Assembly: GCA_030448225.1 (NCBI GenBank)
Contig: JAUJNJ010000058.1
Location: forward strand, 1-44,881
Direction: 5' to 3'
Length of the DNA: 44,881 nt
Source of the DNA: Phycisphaerae bacterium
GTDB lineage: Bacteria; Planctomycetota; Phycisphaerae; Tepidisphaerales; Tepidisphaeraceae
The first letter of the stretch is position 1, and every line of letters starts with the position of its first letter. A model generated the notes under the pieces. The model was not told where the DNA came from and did not search any database. It was given only the letters and a program-made list of their open reading frames with translations. Positions 17,642 to 25,377 of this stretch are shown here, piece after piece. Position numbers and translations under genes: made by a program.

Positions 17642-18724
17642 CTACCGGCGGCGCCGGCGTTGCTGCTGGGGCTGGGCCGCGCCGACGCGCTGCTGTTCGC
17701 TCGTCATGTCGGCGACGACCCGCTCTTGCGCCGCGCGCTGATCGGGCAGCGCGGTGTTGTCGAGCGGGGTGAGGCAGCTGCGCGGCATCGCCGCCAGCAG
17801 TTCCTGCGTCTGCGCGAGGCTCTTGTCGTCGGGCATCGTGCGGCCGACCTCGGCGGCGCGGTCCTGCAGGCGGCGGAACTCCCGGGCGTCGGCGACCGGC
17901 TCGCGCCGCCACTCCCGCGCCTCGCGGCGGTTCTCGAGGCTCGCGGTGCGGGTCTGGGCGGCCTTCACGCGGTTGGCGAGGCTCGGGTGGTCGCTCATGA
18001 TCTCCGGCGTCTTGTCCAGCCCCTTGTCGATCATGTGCTGGAAGAAGTCGTCGAACTTGTCCGGGTCCCACCCGGCGCGGACGTAGAAGATGTAGCCGAG
18101 CTTGTCGGCCTCGGCCTCGTCCTGCCGGGTGAAGTTGCTGCCGATGAACTGCCCGGCCAGCGCCGCCGCCCCGCCGAACGCGCCAGCGTACTGCGCGCCG
18201 CTCTGGCTCCCGCCCGCCGCGTACCCTAGCCCGGCCGCGCCGAGGCCGGCGGCCATCGTGACCATCTGCCGGTTCATCCCCTTGTGCACGTGCCGCGCGT
18301 AGACGTGGGCGAACTCGTGCGCCATGACGGCCGCCAGCTCGTCCTCGCTCTGCGCCTCGCGGAACAGCTGCGTGTAGATGTACATGTGCTCGCCGCCGGT
18401 CGTGAACGCGTTGAGCGTCTTGCTGTTGACGAAGTGGAACCGCATCTTGCCGTCGAACATCCAGCTCGCGTCCTCCTTGCGGTTCTCGGCGGTCCCGCCG
18501 CGGCGGCGGTTGTAGTCGGCGGCGGCCTGGATGACCCGGTCGCCGACGTCCTGGAGGTACTCGGCCAGCACCGGGTCCTCGACCACCGCCGGCTCGAGCC
18601 CGGAGTGGAACTGCCGCGCCTGGCCGACGACCTGCCGGTCCGACGCGCACCCGCCGGCCATCGCCGGCAGGAGCCCGGCGGCGAGCAGCACGAGACATTT
18701 CAGGATAAGGTTGGCGCGGTTCAT
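17642..18724 (-). CDS. M48-family metalloprotease lipoprotein
   Basis: A 360-residue zinc metalloprotease. The signal peptide MNRANLILKCLVLLAAGLLP ends at MAGGC with Cys26 as the lipidated residue, placing the enzyme on a membrane facing the periplasm. HEFAHVYARH at 136-145 gives the zinc ligands His136 and His140 and catalytic Glu137. DEAEADKLG near residue 210 gives the third ligand. A Gly/Ala-rich hydrophobic segment (MAAGLGAAGLGYAAGGSQ) lies between them, as in BepA/LoiP-like proteases that take part in outer-membrane protein quality control. The C-terminal third is Gln/Arg-rich and disordered. The ATG follows GAGAGG. The frame is intact. A clean terminator follows at 17529-17592. Confidence 0.92.
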   Translation of the reverse strand: MNRANLILKCLVLLAAGLLPAMAGGCASDRQVVGQARQFHSGLEPAVVEDPVLAEYLQDVGDRVIQAAADYNRRRGGTAENRKEDASWMFDGKMRFHFVNSKTLNAFTTGGEHMYIYTQLFREAQSEDELAAVMAHEFAHVYARHVHKGMNRQMVTMAAGLGAAGLGYAAGGSQSGAQYAGAFGGAAALAGQFIGSNFTRQDEAEADKLGYIFYVRAGWDPDKFDDFFQHMIDKGLDKTPEIMSDHPSLANRVKAAQTRTASLENRREAREWRREPVADAREFRRLQDRAAEVGRTMPDDKSLAQTQELLAAMPRSCLTPLDNTALPDQRAAQERVVADMTSEQQRVGAAQPQQQRRRRR

Positions 18725-19030
18725 AAGTCAGACCTCTCGTTTGTTGCGTTGCTCGCGAGACGCTGCCCGCGTTGATCACCTGCGAGGATCGCCGGCGCCC
18801 CGACGTGCGACGTGTCGTCTCCCGGCCCGCGATATCCCACGCCGAGGGACGTCGCCCCACGTGTGCAGTTCGGTGCTACCCGTGGGCCCGAAATCCCTCG
18901 ATGCCCTCGGGGATGACGAGGCCGGCGTTGCCGAACGCGTTGTGACGTCCTTCGCCGGGGTCGGCGGCACTCACGGGCGGCACCGCGCCGGCCGGCCATC
19001 ACTTCAATTGCTGCCGTCGACGTTTGGATG
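18725..19030. other. Intergenic stretch without recognisable gene
   Basis: About 300 bases between the protease start and the transporter stop, both minus-strand. A short open frame on the minus strand (18721-19002) has no ribosome site and looks like noise. I see no clear promoter or terminator. Confidence 0.45.
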
Positions 19031-20329
19031 TTAGCCGTCGCCGCCGGATTCGTCAGCGCCGGGCCCGGGCGAGCGGGCGGCGACCACGCCGGCGGCCACC
19101 ACGCTCACCGCCACGACCGACGCGACGGCCGCCGCCCCGTAGGTCGGGTCGCGCACGCCGGAGACGAACTGCGCCGCCGCCCCGGCGCCGGGGCCGAGGA
19201 TCGTGCCCAGGCCGATCAGCGCCTCGTGGTAGCCGCTGTGCTCGGCGCTGGCCTCGCTCAGCACCATCCCGAAGTAGAGGCTGGCCGAGTAGATCAGCGC
19301 GAGGCAGAGCCCGAGCACGAGTTGCCACCCGATGATCCACGCGAGCCACCCGGCCGTCCCCGGGTCGACGAAGTTCGGGAACGGCCACGGCAGAGTGATC
19401 CCCAGGAACGCCAGCAGCATCATCACGGTGGCGGCGAGCATCGTGAGCGGGCGGGCGTGCCACCACGTCGTCCAGCCGAAGTAGAAGAACCCGCCCCACC
19501 GCGCCGCCAGCCAGACGCCCGCCGCGAGCGTGCGGAACTCCGGGTCGAGGCGGGCGATCAGCGGCAGCGACGGAACGATCGCCATCAGCCCGTTGGCGAC
19601 GACGAACGTCGACGGCAGCGCGATGCGCGACAGCCACAGCGCCCGCGTTCGCACCCGCAGCACGTCGGGCGGGACGACTGCCGGCCGCGCGTCGTGTGAG
19701 TCATCGTCCGCGGCGATCGTCGCGCCGCCGCCGCCGCCACTCTCGGCGCGCGGCCGGGTGAGGACGAGCACGAGCACCGCCGACGCGTCGACGATCGCCG
19801 GGAGCAGGAACAGTCCGGGCGGCCAGAAACCAATGACCGCGCCGGTCATCGCCACCGTGACGGCGCTGACGCCGGGCCAGACGACGTTGTAGACCGCGAG
19901 CCGGCGGGCCATCCCCTCGTGCGTGAGGCCGGTGCAGACGAGGCTTTCGAGGCTCGTCCAGACGAACGACGAGCCGAGCATGTGGCACAGCAGCGCCACG
20001 ACGAGCACCTGCGGCGACGACCGCCCCGCCGCCGCGACGCCCGCCGACAGCGCCATCGCCGACAGCGCGAGCATGAGCGTGGTGCGCAGGCCGAGGCGCG
20101 CCGTCGCCCGCTGGGCCGAGAGCGCGCCGAGCGTGAAGACCGTGCCGAGCGACGCGGCCAGCAGGAGGTTGCGGCCGGCGCCCCAGCCGAAGACGTAGGC
20201 GGTGTAGAAGAAGACGCCGATCGTCATCAGGTTGGCGGCGTGGGCGGCGAGCGCCTCGACGGCGTAGAGCGGCGCCGCCGGCTCGGGCGCGGGCCGGGCG
20301 GCGAGCGCGGGTGTTTTATCGGGCTTCAC
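19031..20329 (-). CDS. MFS-type transporter
   Basis: A 432-residue integral membrane protein with about twelve hydrophobic helices in two halves. The middle is a hydrophilic loop (RPRAESGGGGG and DDDSHDARPAVVPPDVLRV). The layout and helices such as NLLLAASLGTVFTLGALSAQ and LIALGTILGP-like segments fit the major facilitator superfamily. The substrate is unknown. The start is GTG 20329 with GGGGAAGGG eight bases upstream; the long open frame beyond it, to 20923, is shadow. A 24-codon frame (20326-20400) ends with TGA overlapping this GTG, which could couple translation. The gene is divergent from the FlgM-like gene at 20736. Substrate assignments such as sugar or drug cannot be supported. Confidence 0.85.
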   Translation of the reverse strand: MKPDKTPALAARPAPEPAAPLYAVEALAAHAANLMTIGVFFYTAYVFGWGAGRNLLLAASLGTVFTLGALSAQRATARLGLRTTLMLALSAMALSAGVAAAGRSSPQVLVVALLCHMLGSSFVWTSLESLVCTGLTHEGMARRLAVYNVVWPGVSAVTVAMTGAVIGFWPPGLFLLPAIVDASAVLVLVLTRPRAESGGGGGATIAADDDSHDARPAVVPPDVLRVRTRALWLSRIALPSTFVVANGLMAIVPSLPLIARLDPEFRTLAAGVWLAARWGGFFYFGWTTWWHARPLTMLAATVMMLLAFLGITLPWPFPNFVDPGTAGWLAWIIGWQLVLGLCLALIYSASLYFGMVLSEASAEHSGYHEALIGLGTILGPGAGAAAQFVSGVRDPTYGAAAVASVVAVSVVAAGVVAARSPGPGADESGGDG

Positions 20330-20400
20330 GCGGCGCGCCCTTCCCCGGCGTGGGCGGCCGGTCGGGCGGGCGGGGTTGGGGCGGGTCGCGCGGCGTTCAT
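20326..20400 (-). CDS. Possible 24-residue leader peptide overlapping the transporter start
   Basis: ATG at 20400 opens a short frame (MNAARPAPTPPARPAAHAGE plus GRAA) that ends in TGA. The TGA overlaps the transporter GTG as GTGA, the geometry of translational coupling. The peptide is Ala/Pro-rich, as chance frames in GC-rich DNA often are, so it may be nothing. Confidence 0.25.
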   Translation of the reverse strand: MNAARPAPTPPARPAAHAGEGRAA

Positions 20401-20735
20401 CTCGCACCGGCCGGGCCCGGTCGTGGCGGCGCGGGGCGGCCGGTGCGGTGCCGATAATGCGCCGAAAGGCAAAACAGCGGAACGGCGATTTGCTCGTCAA
20501 GATCCGCCGCCCGCGGTGCCGATTCAACCCCGGGCGACGACGGTCGTGCGGGCAGGACGCCCGACGCCGACGGACGCCACGAAACGCGACGCACGCGTTC
20601 GCGGACGGACGGGCCCCGCCAAGGAGAGACGGGGCCGCTCGACCGCGATCTTCTCGGACCGTACAGCACAACCCGGAGATGCACGGCGGAAGGACTCGCC
20701 GGCCCACCCGACTTTTCCCCCGGAGGAACAGGGCC
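20401..20735. other. Divergent intergenic region
   Basis: It holds the upstream regions of the transporter (minus) and the FlgM-like gene (plus). The stretch around 20450-20510 (GATAATGCGCCGAAAGGCAA) is the least GC-rich part and the likeliest place for promoters, but no box pair is convincing. Confidence 0.4.
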
Positions 20736-21074
20736 ATGACCAGTCCCACCCAGCGCCGCCGCAACCGCACCCGCACCCGCGCCTCGTCCCCCGCCGCCGA
20801 CGTCGCCTGCCCGCTGCCCCACGTGGACGACGCCGCCGGCGACGCCCGCCCCGAGGCGGACCACGTGGTCGCCAGGCGGATGCTCGAACTGCTCCGCGCC
20901 GGCGCCGACTTCCGCGCCCGCAAGGTCCGCCGCCTGCGGGCGGCCGTGCGCGTGAAGGCTTACGAGAACCAGTTGAAGCTGACGATCGCCGTCGACCGGA
21001 TGCGCGCCGACCTGGAGCGCATGGGCGAGCCGACGGAGGAGACCCCCGCCGCCGCCCGGGCCGCGGCGGAATAA
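20736..21074 (+). CDS. FlgM-like small protein
   Basis: A 112-residue basic protein. Residues 1-20 are Arg/Thr-rich and disordered. Residues 61-93 (ARKVRRLRAAVRVKAYENQL then KLTIAVDRMRADL) match the layout of the C-terminal sigma-binding region of FlgM: a helix RVxxLRxAVxxGxY, a short turn, then a helix with IAxDRMLxDL. FlgM binds and holds the flagellar sigma factor FliA. A clear GGAGGAACA precedes the ATG and a perfect terminator follows, so this is a single-gene transcript. No flagellar gene is in the window. The assignment rests on one short motif. It could also be an unrelated small helical regulator, since the middle reads RVKAYENQLK where a glycine is usual. Confidence 0.7.
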   Translation: MTSPTQRRRNRTRTRASSPAADVACPLPHVDDAAGDARPEADHVVARRMLELLRAGADFRARKVRRLRAAVRVKAYENQLKLTIAVDRMRADLERMGEPTEETPAAARAAAE

Positions 21075-21100
21075 CGCCCGGCGTTCGCCCTACGAAATGC

Positions 21101-21137
21101 AAACCCCCGCCCGGCCTCGCCGGGCGGGGGTTTTTAT
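21101..21137 (+). terminator. Intrinsic terminator of the FlgM-like gene
   Basis: CCCCCGCCCGGC (21104-21115), a three-base loop, and GCCGGGCGGGGG (21119-21130) form a perfect 12-base stem followed by TTTTTATT. AAA before the stem makes it usable from the opposite strand as well, where ftsY ends at 21202. Confidence 0.9.
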
Positions 21138-21201
21138 TGTCCACGCTTAGATGCAGTTCGTCTGTCCCTCGCGTGCGCGTCCGATCTTCAGCACGTGGAG
21201 T

Positions 21202-22152
21202 TTACGCCGGCGCCTCGCCGAACAGCGCGTCGACGAAGCGCTTCGGGTCGAACGTCTCGATGTCCTGCGGCGTCTCGCCGAGGCCGATGAACTTCACGGG
21301 GATGTTGAGCTGTTCCTTGATCGCCAGCACGACGCCCCCCTTGGCGGTGCCGTCGAGCTTGGCGAGCATCAGGCCGCTGACGCTGATCGCCTTGCCGAAG
21401 TTCGTGGCCTGGCTGACGGCGTTCTGCCCGCTCGTGGCGTCGAGCACGAGCAGCACCTCGTGCGGCGCGCCCTCGATCCGCTTCGACACCACGTCGCGGA
21501 TCTTCGTCAGCTCGCGCATCAGGTGGTCCTGCGTGTGCAGCCGCCCGGCGGTGTCGACGATCAGCACCTCGGTGCCGCGGCTCTTGGCCGCCTCGCAGGC
21601 GTCGTAGGCGACGGCCGCGGGGTCGGCGCCCATCTTGTGCTTCACGATGTCCACGCCGATCCGCTCGGCCCAGATCGTCAGCTGGTCGACGGCCGCGGCG
21701 CGGAACGTGTCGCTCGCGCAGACCATCACCCGCTTGTTCGCCTGGTTCTTCAGCAGCCACGCGAGCTTGGCGATGCTCGTGGTCTTGCCCGCGCCGTTGA
21801 TGCCGGCGACGAGGATCACCGTCGGCCCGGCGGCGGCCGAACGCAGCTCGCGCGTGGCGGGTGCGTCGTCCTTCGTGAGGATCGACAGGATCTCGTCGCG
21901 CATCACGCGGCCGGCCTCCTCGGCATTGCGGATCTTGCCGAGCCGCCAGCGGTCGCGGACGGCGCCGATGATGCGGTCGACGTTCTTCACGCCCATGTCC
22001 GACTGGAGCAGCCGCTCGTCCATCTCGACGAGGAACGCGTCGTCGATCTGCCGCCCGGGCACGAACAGCGTCCGCACGTCGGTGTTGAGCACCTCGGCGG
22101 TCTTGCGCAGCGCGCCCTTCAGCTTGTCGATCGTCTTGGAGAAGAAGCCCAT
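21202..22152 (-). CDS. ftsY: Signal recognition particle receptor FtsY
   Basis: FtsY is the membrane-associated GTPase that receives ribosome-nascent chain complexes from SRP (Ffh) and passes them to SecYEG. The 316-residue protein has a short N-terminal part, the helical N domain (residues 1-95), then the G domain. G1 is GINGAGKTT at 118-126, the SRP-specific box is DTFRAAAVDQL, G3 is DTAGRLHTQ, and G4 is AKLDGTAKGG. The closing signature is KFIGLGETPQDIETFDP near residues 290-305. It lacks the long acidic A domain of E. coli FtsY, as is usual outside proteobacteria. It lies downstream of nusB, separated only by an inverted array, and is probably co-transcribed with it. Confidence 0.97.
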   Translation of the reverse strand: MGFFSKTIDKLKGALRKTAEVLNTDVRTLFVPGRQIDDAFLVEMDERLLQSDMGVKNVDRIIGAVRDRWRLGKIRNAEEAGRVMRDEILSILTKDDAPATRELRSAAAGPTVILVAGINGAGKTTSIAKLAWLLKNQANKRVMVCASDTFRAAAVDQLTIWAERIGVDIVKHKMGADPAAVAYDACEAAKSRGTEVLIVDTAGRLHTQDHLMRELTKIRDVVSKRIEGAPHEVLLVLDATSGQNAVSQATNFGKAISVSGLMLAKLDGTAKGGVVLAIKEQLNIPVKFIGLGETPQDIETFDPKRFVDALFGEAPA

Positions 22153-22157
22153 GGTGT

Positions 22158-22262
22158 TAGGGGTCAGGAGTCAGGGGTCAGGAGTCAAGAGTCACAGGTC
22201 GGTCGGTGCGTTGGCGTCGGATGGTGGTTCTTGACTTTTGATTCTTGACTCTTGAACCCCCG
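22158..22262. repeat. Intergenic inverted array, GTCAGGAGTCA motif family
   Basis: The left arm 22159-22199 repeats GGGGTCAGGAGTCA/AGAGTCA. The right arm 22228-22262 is its approximate reverse complement (TTGACTTTTGATTCTTGACT then CTTGAACCCCC). A 28-base loop separates them. The right arm overlaps the end of nusB and encodes its last residues. Confidence 0.75.
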
Positions 22263-22674
22263 TCCCCACCAGCGCCTGCCGCTCCTTGTGGATCGAGTCG
22301 AGGACGCCGTTGATGAACGCGGGGCTCTGTTCGGTGGAGAACCCCTTGGCGAGCTCGATCGCCTCGTCGATCACGACCTTCGGGGGCGTGTCGGCGCTGG
22401 TGAGTTCCCAGACGGCCAGGCGGAGCAGGTTGCGGTCGACGCCGGGCTGGCGACGGGGCGGCCACTGGGGTGCGAGGCGCTCGACCCAGGCGTCGCTCGT
22501 CTCGCGCTGGGCCCAGGCGCCGCGGGCCATCGCCAGCGCGTCGCGCCGCAGGTCGTGGTCGTCGGTCCCGCCCTCGATCGACTGGCGGGCCATGTCCGGG
22601 TCGTCGTGCCCGTGGGCGTCCCAGAGGAACAAGACCTGCATCGCCAGTTCGCGCGTCTTCCGCTTGTTCAACAT
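22192..22674 (-). CDS. nusB: Transcription antitermination protein NusB
   Basis: NusB, with NusE, binds boxA RNA and supports antitermination of rRNA operons. The 160-residue reading frame starts at ATG 22674 (MLNKRKTRELAMQVLFLWDA), which is the classical NusB beginning. NLLRLAVWELTSADTPPKVV and IDEAIELAKGFSTEQSPAFI, then NGVLDSI, are the conserved C-terminal helices. The domain proper ends near HKERQALVG. The last 20 residues or so (GVQESRIKSQEPPSDANAPT) are encoded by the inverted array between nusB and ftsY, so the array has provided the stop codon. A ribH gene lies 1.8 kb upstream on the same strand, as the common ribH-nusB neighbourhood would predict, but a P450 gene and two arrays separate them here. 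Confidence 0.95.
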   Translation of the reverse strand: MLNKRKTRELAMQVLFLWDAHGHDDPDMARQSIEGGTDDHDLRRDALAMARGAWAQRETSDAWVERLAPQWPPRRQPGVDRNLLRLAVWELTSADTPPKVVIDEAIELAKGFSTEQSPAFINGVLDSIHKERQALVGTGVQESRIKSQEPPSDANAPTDL

Positions 22675-22689
22675 CGACCGCCAGTATAG

Positions 22690-22855
22690 ATGGTGAAGGA
22701 TGAAGGCGGAAGGATGGGGGACGAAAAGCGGAGGCGGGAAAGCGGGATGCAGAACGTCGAACGTCCAACATCGAACACTCAACGTCGGACGAAGCGGCGG
22801 GACTTCGACTCCCGCTTCGACGTTGGATGTTCGACGTTGGATGTTCGATGTTGTG
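22690..22855. repeat. Intergenic inverted array, ACGTCCAACATCGAAC motif family
   Basis: The left arm 22752-22790 (AACGTCGAACGTCCAACATC and more) is mirrored at 22816-22853 by CGACGTTGGATGTTCGACGT and two further TTGGATGTTCGA-type units. Upstream, 22690-22745 carries purine-rich GAAGGATG/GGCGGAAG words. It fills the whole gap between the P450 stop and the nusB start. Confidence 0.75.
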
Positions 22856-22865
22856 CCTTTCTCAG

Positions 22866-24275
22866 CTATCGCCGCGCCAGCGTCATTCGCATCGGGTCGC
22901 GCGGGCGGAGCGTGATCGTGGGGATGAGGCGGAGCGGGGTGTCGGGGTTGACGAGCGTCATCCGCCAGCGGCGGGCGATCGTGGCGATCACGAGCATCGC
23001 CTCGGTCCAGGCGAACGCCTCGCCGATGCAGCTGCGCACGCCGCCGCCGAAGGGGAAGTAGGCGTAGCGCGGGCGGTCGGCGGACTTTTTCGCGCCCGGG
23101 CCGAGCCAGCGGTCGGGGTCGAAGCGGTGCGGGTCGGGCCACCAGCGCGGGTCGCGGTGGGCGACCCACTGGCTCATGATGACGACGGCCCCCTTCGGGA
23201 GGAAGTAGCCCTTGGGGCCGACCGTCACGTCCGCCTGCGCCTGGCGCGCGAGGATCCAGGCCGGCGGGAAGAGCCGCATCGACTCGGCGACGACCGCCCG
23301 CAGGTACGGCAGGCGCTCGACGTCCGCCGCCGTCGGCAGCCGGCCGCCCAGCACCTCGTCGACCTCGGCGTACATCCGGGCGGCGACGGCGTCGTTGAGG
23401 GCGAGCAGGTACCACGTGAAGCTCAGCGCGTTGGCGGTCGTCTCGTGGCCGGCGGTGAAGAGCGTGAGGATCTCGTCGCGGAGCTGCGCGTCGCTCATGC
23501 CGTCGTCGGCGTCGGCCCCCGAGCGGGCGCCGTCGGGCAGCAGCACCGCCTCGTCGCCCCCGGCGTCGCGGGCGCGCACGAGCGTCGACAGCAAATCGCC
23601 GCGGTCGACGCCCGCGGCACGGTTCTCGGCGATGAACGTCTCCACCGTCGATCGGATCGACGCCAGCGCCCGCTCGAAGCGGTAATTGCTCGGCAGCGGC
23701 AGGCGGTTCAGGACGGGCGCGAACGGCGACGTCGCCCGGCGGAACATCTTCACCATGACGTCCATCGACCGGCCGATCGCCTCGACCTCGCGCTCGAGTT
23801 CTGAGCTGAACAGCGTCTTGGTGACGATGCGCAGCGTGAGCTTCATCATCTCGTCGTGCATGTCGACCGTCGCGCCGTCCCGCCACGACAACGCCGACCG
23901 CTCCGACAGGTCGACCATCGACTGCGCGTACGTCGCCACCCGGTTCGGGTGAAACGCCGGCTGCGACAGGCGGCGCTGGCGGCGGTGGAAGTCACCCTCG
24001 CTCGTGAGCAGCCCCTCGCCGAGCGTCACCTTCGCCGCCCGCAGCGCGGGGCTCTTGGAGAAATGCTCGGGCTTGGCGACGAGCACCTCGCGCGTCGCCT
24101 CCGGGTCGTTCAGCACGTACCACTGCAACGGCCCGGTGCGGAAGCTGGAGAGGTCGCCGTACTGGCGCGCGGTGCGGGTGAGAAACCCGAGCGGGTCGGA
24201 GCGAAACGCGTAAATGATCTGCCCCGGGAACCGCGCGCGGGGGCCCGCGGGCGGGGCGTGGGTGGCGGTCGTCAC
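22866..24275 (-). CDS. Cytochrome P450
   Basis: A heme-thiolate monooxygenase of about 469 residues, soluble. The I-helix oxygen-binding motif is AGHETTAN. The K-helix ExxR is ESMR, followed by LFPPAWILAR. The PERF-like region is HRFDPDRW, and the heme loop is FPFGGGVRSCIGEAFA with the axial cysteine. Arrangement and length resemble bacterial class CYP102-heme-domain or CYP4-like enzymes that act on fatty acids or terpenes; the substrate is unknown. No ferredoxin or reductase gene is adjacent. The start is uncertain. GTG 24275 (VTTATHAPPAG) is taken, and GTG 24281 is equally possible; the frame is open to 24335. The gene lies between ribH and nusB, which is unusual. Confidence 0.93.
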   Translation of the reverse strand: MTTATHAPPAGPRARFPGQIIYAFRSDPLGFLTRTARQYGDLSSFRTGPLQWYVLNDPEATREVLVAKPEHFSKSPALRAAKVTLGEGLLTSEGDFHRRQRRLSQPAFHPNRVATYAQSMVDLSERSALSWRDGATVDMHDEMMKLTLRIVTKTLFSSELEREVEAIGRSMDVMVKMFRRATSPFAPVLNRLPLPSNYRFERALASIRSTVETFIAENRAAGVDRGDLLSTLVRARDAGGDEAVLLPDGARSGADADDGMSDAQLRDEILTLFTAGHETTANALSFTWYLLALNDAVAARMYAEVDEVLGGRLPTAADVERLPYLRAVVAESMRLFPPAWILARQAQADVTVGPKGYFLPKGAVVIMSQWVAHRDPRWWPDPHRFDPDRWLGPGAKKSADRPRYAYFPFGGGVRSCIGEAFAWTEAMLVIATIARRWRMTLVNPDTPLRLIPTITLRPRDPMRMTLARR

Positions 24276-24367
24276 GGGCACATGATGGGCGACGCGCCGT
24301 CTTTGGGGCAACCCCCGGCGAACGGCGCGCCTCATTTACCTGGGGCGCGATGCGCCGCCAGACGACT

Positions 24368-24453
24368 TAGCCACCGATGGGGCACCGATGAACACCGATG
24401 AGAATCCATTGATCTGCATCCATCGGTGTTTATCGGTGCCCCATCGGTGGCTA
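24368..24453. repeat. Intergenic inverted array, CACCGATG motif family
   Basis: The left arm 24368-24400 reads TAGCCACCGATGGGGCACCG then ATGAACACCGATG; the right arm 24420-24453 is its near-perfect reverse complement ending CCATCGGTGGCTA. The loop is about 19 bases. Only a few mismatches occur in more than 30 pairs. The same sequence family appears at 39231-39350. Confidence 0.85.
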
Positions 24454-24494
24454 GTCAGCTTCTCCGAGGCTGGCGGCGCGCGTATCGCGCTGCG

Positions 24495-24977
24495 TCACTT
24501 CCACTTCGCGTGGCCGACGAGCGCGATCATCTCGACGGCCGCCTCGGCGGCGTTGACGCCGGCGTGGCCGTGGGAGCCGCCGATGCGCTCGAGCGCCTGC
24601 TGCTCGGTGTTGGTCGTCAGCACGCCGAAGATCACCGGCAGCGCCTCGGTGACGGCCACGGTCTGGATCCCGCGCGCGCACTCGCCGGCCACGAAGTCGA
24701 AGTGCGGCGTGTCGCCGCGCACGACCGCGCCGAGGCAGACGATCGCCGAGAACCGTTTCGACTGCGCCAGGAGCTTCGCCGCCACCGGCAGCTCGAACGC
24801 GCCTGGCACGCGGTGGACCTCCACGCGTTCCCGGCCGAGCCCCAGCGCCGCGAGCCGCCGGACGCACCCGGCGAGCAGCTCGTCGACGATCGGCGCGTTG
24901 AACCGCGCCGCCACGACGGCGACGCGGCAGTCGTCGGGAATCTCGGACGCGATCGGCGCGGGGGACTGCGTGCTCAT
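24495..24977 (-). CDS. ribH: 6,7-dimethyl-8-ribityllumazine synthase
   Basis: RibH condenses 5-amino-6-ribitylaminouracil with 3,4-dihydroxy-2-butanone 4-phosphate, the penultimate step of riboflavin synthesis, in a large icosahedral shell in the cytoplasm. The protein has 160 residues, a normal length. RFNAPIVDELLAG is at 25-37, VPGAFELPVAAK at 57-68, GAVVRGDTPHFDFV at 83-96 with the catalytic His92, and GVLTTNTEQQALERIGG at 118-134 followed by HGHAG. The frame is intact, and the ATG start gives MSTQSPAP. No other rib gene is visible in the window. Confidence 0.97.
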   Translation of the reverse strand: MSTQSPAPIASEIPDDCRVAVVAARFNAPIVDELLAGCVRRLAALGLGRERVEVHRVPGAFELPVAAKLLAQSKRFSAIVCLGAVVRGDTPHFDFVAGECARGIQTVAVTEALPVIFGVLTTNTEQQALERIGGSHGHAGVNAAEAAVEMIALVGHAKWK

Positions 24978-25016
24978 GGGACATCGAAGGTAGGACGCGG
25001 CGCGAGGGAAGTAAAC

Positions 25017-25334
25017 GGGGAGTGGGGAGTGGGGAGTAGGAGAGTAGTGGTGTGGTGGAGTGGTGGAGTGGTGGAGTGGTGGGGTAAAGAGAAGAGGACG
25101 ATGCGTCGCGGGGGCGAGTCACGCGCGTGCCATCGGATCCCGTACCCGCGACCCGCCGCTTCGTCCCCGCTCGCGGGAACGCGGCGAAGGTGCGAAACCC
25201 AGAGCGCCGCTCGCACGTCGATCGCGGACTCACGAGAGCCCTCTCCCCCTGGCGTCACGATCCGCTCACCCACCACCCCACCACCCCACCACTCTCCTAC
25301 TCCCCACTCTTCCACTCCCCACTCCCCACTCCTC
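25017..25334. repeat. Large intergenic inverted array, GGAGTGGGGAGT / GGTGGAGTGG family
   Basis: The left arm 25017-25084 repeats GGGGAGTGGGGAGTAGGAGA and then GTGGTGGAGTGGTGGAGTGG. The right arm 25267-25334 is the reverse complement word by word in reverse order, ending CCCCACTCCCCACTCC. About 180 bases of different sequence lie between, with no gene that I can support. It separates divergent ribH and the UbiA-family gene. Confidence 0.85.
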
Positions 25335-25377
25335 CTTGCCCCCCCGCCGCTCCGGCCGTACCTTTCGCCGCGTCCCC

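Noticed and set aside
24468..25016. A FMN riboswitch upstream of ribH was looked for
   Set aside because: The short leader before the ribH ATG contains none of the conserved FMN-element bases and is occupied by the inverted array.
25017..25334. The regularly spaced short words looked at first like a CRISPR array
   Set aside because: Units are 7-12 bases without unique spacers, and the second half is the reverse complement of the first. No cas gene is present.
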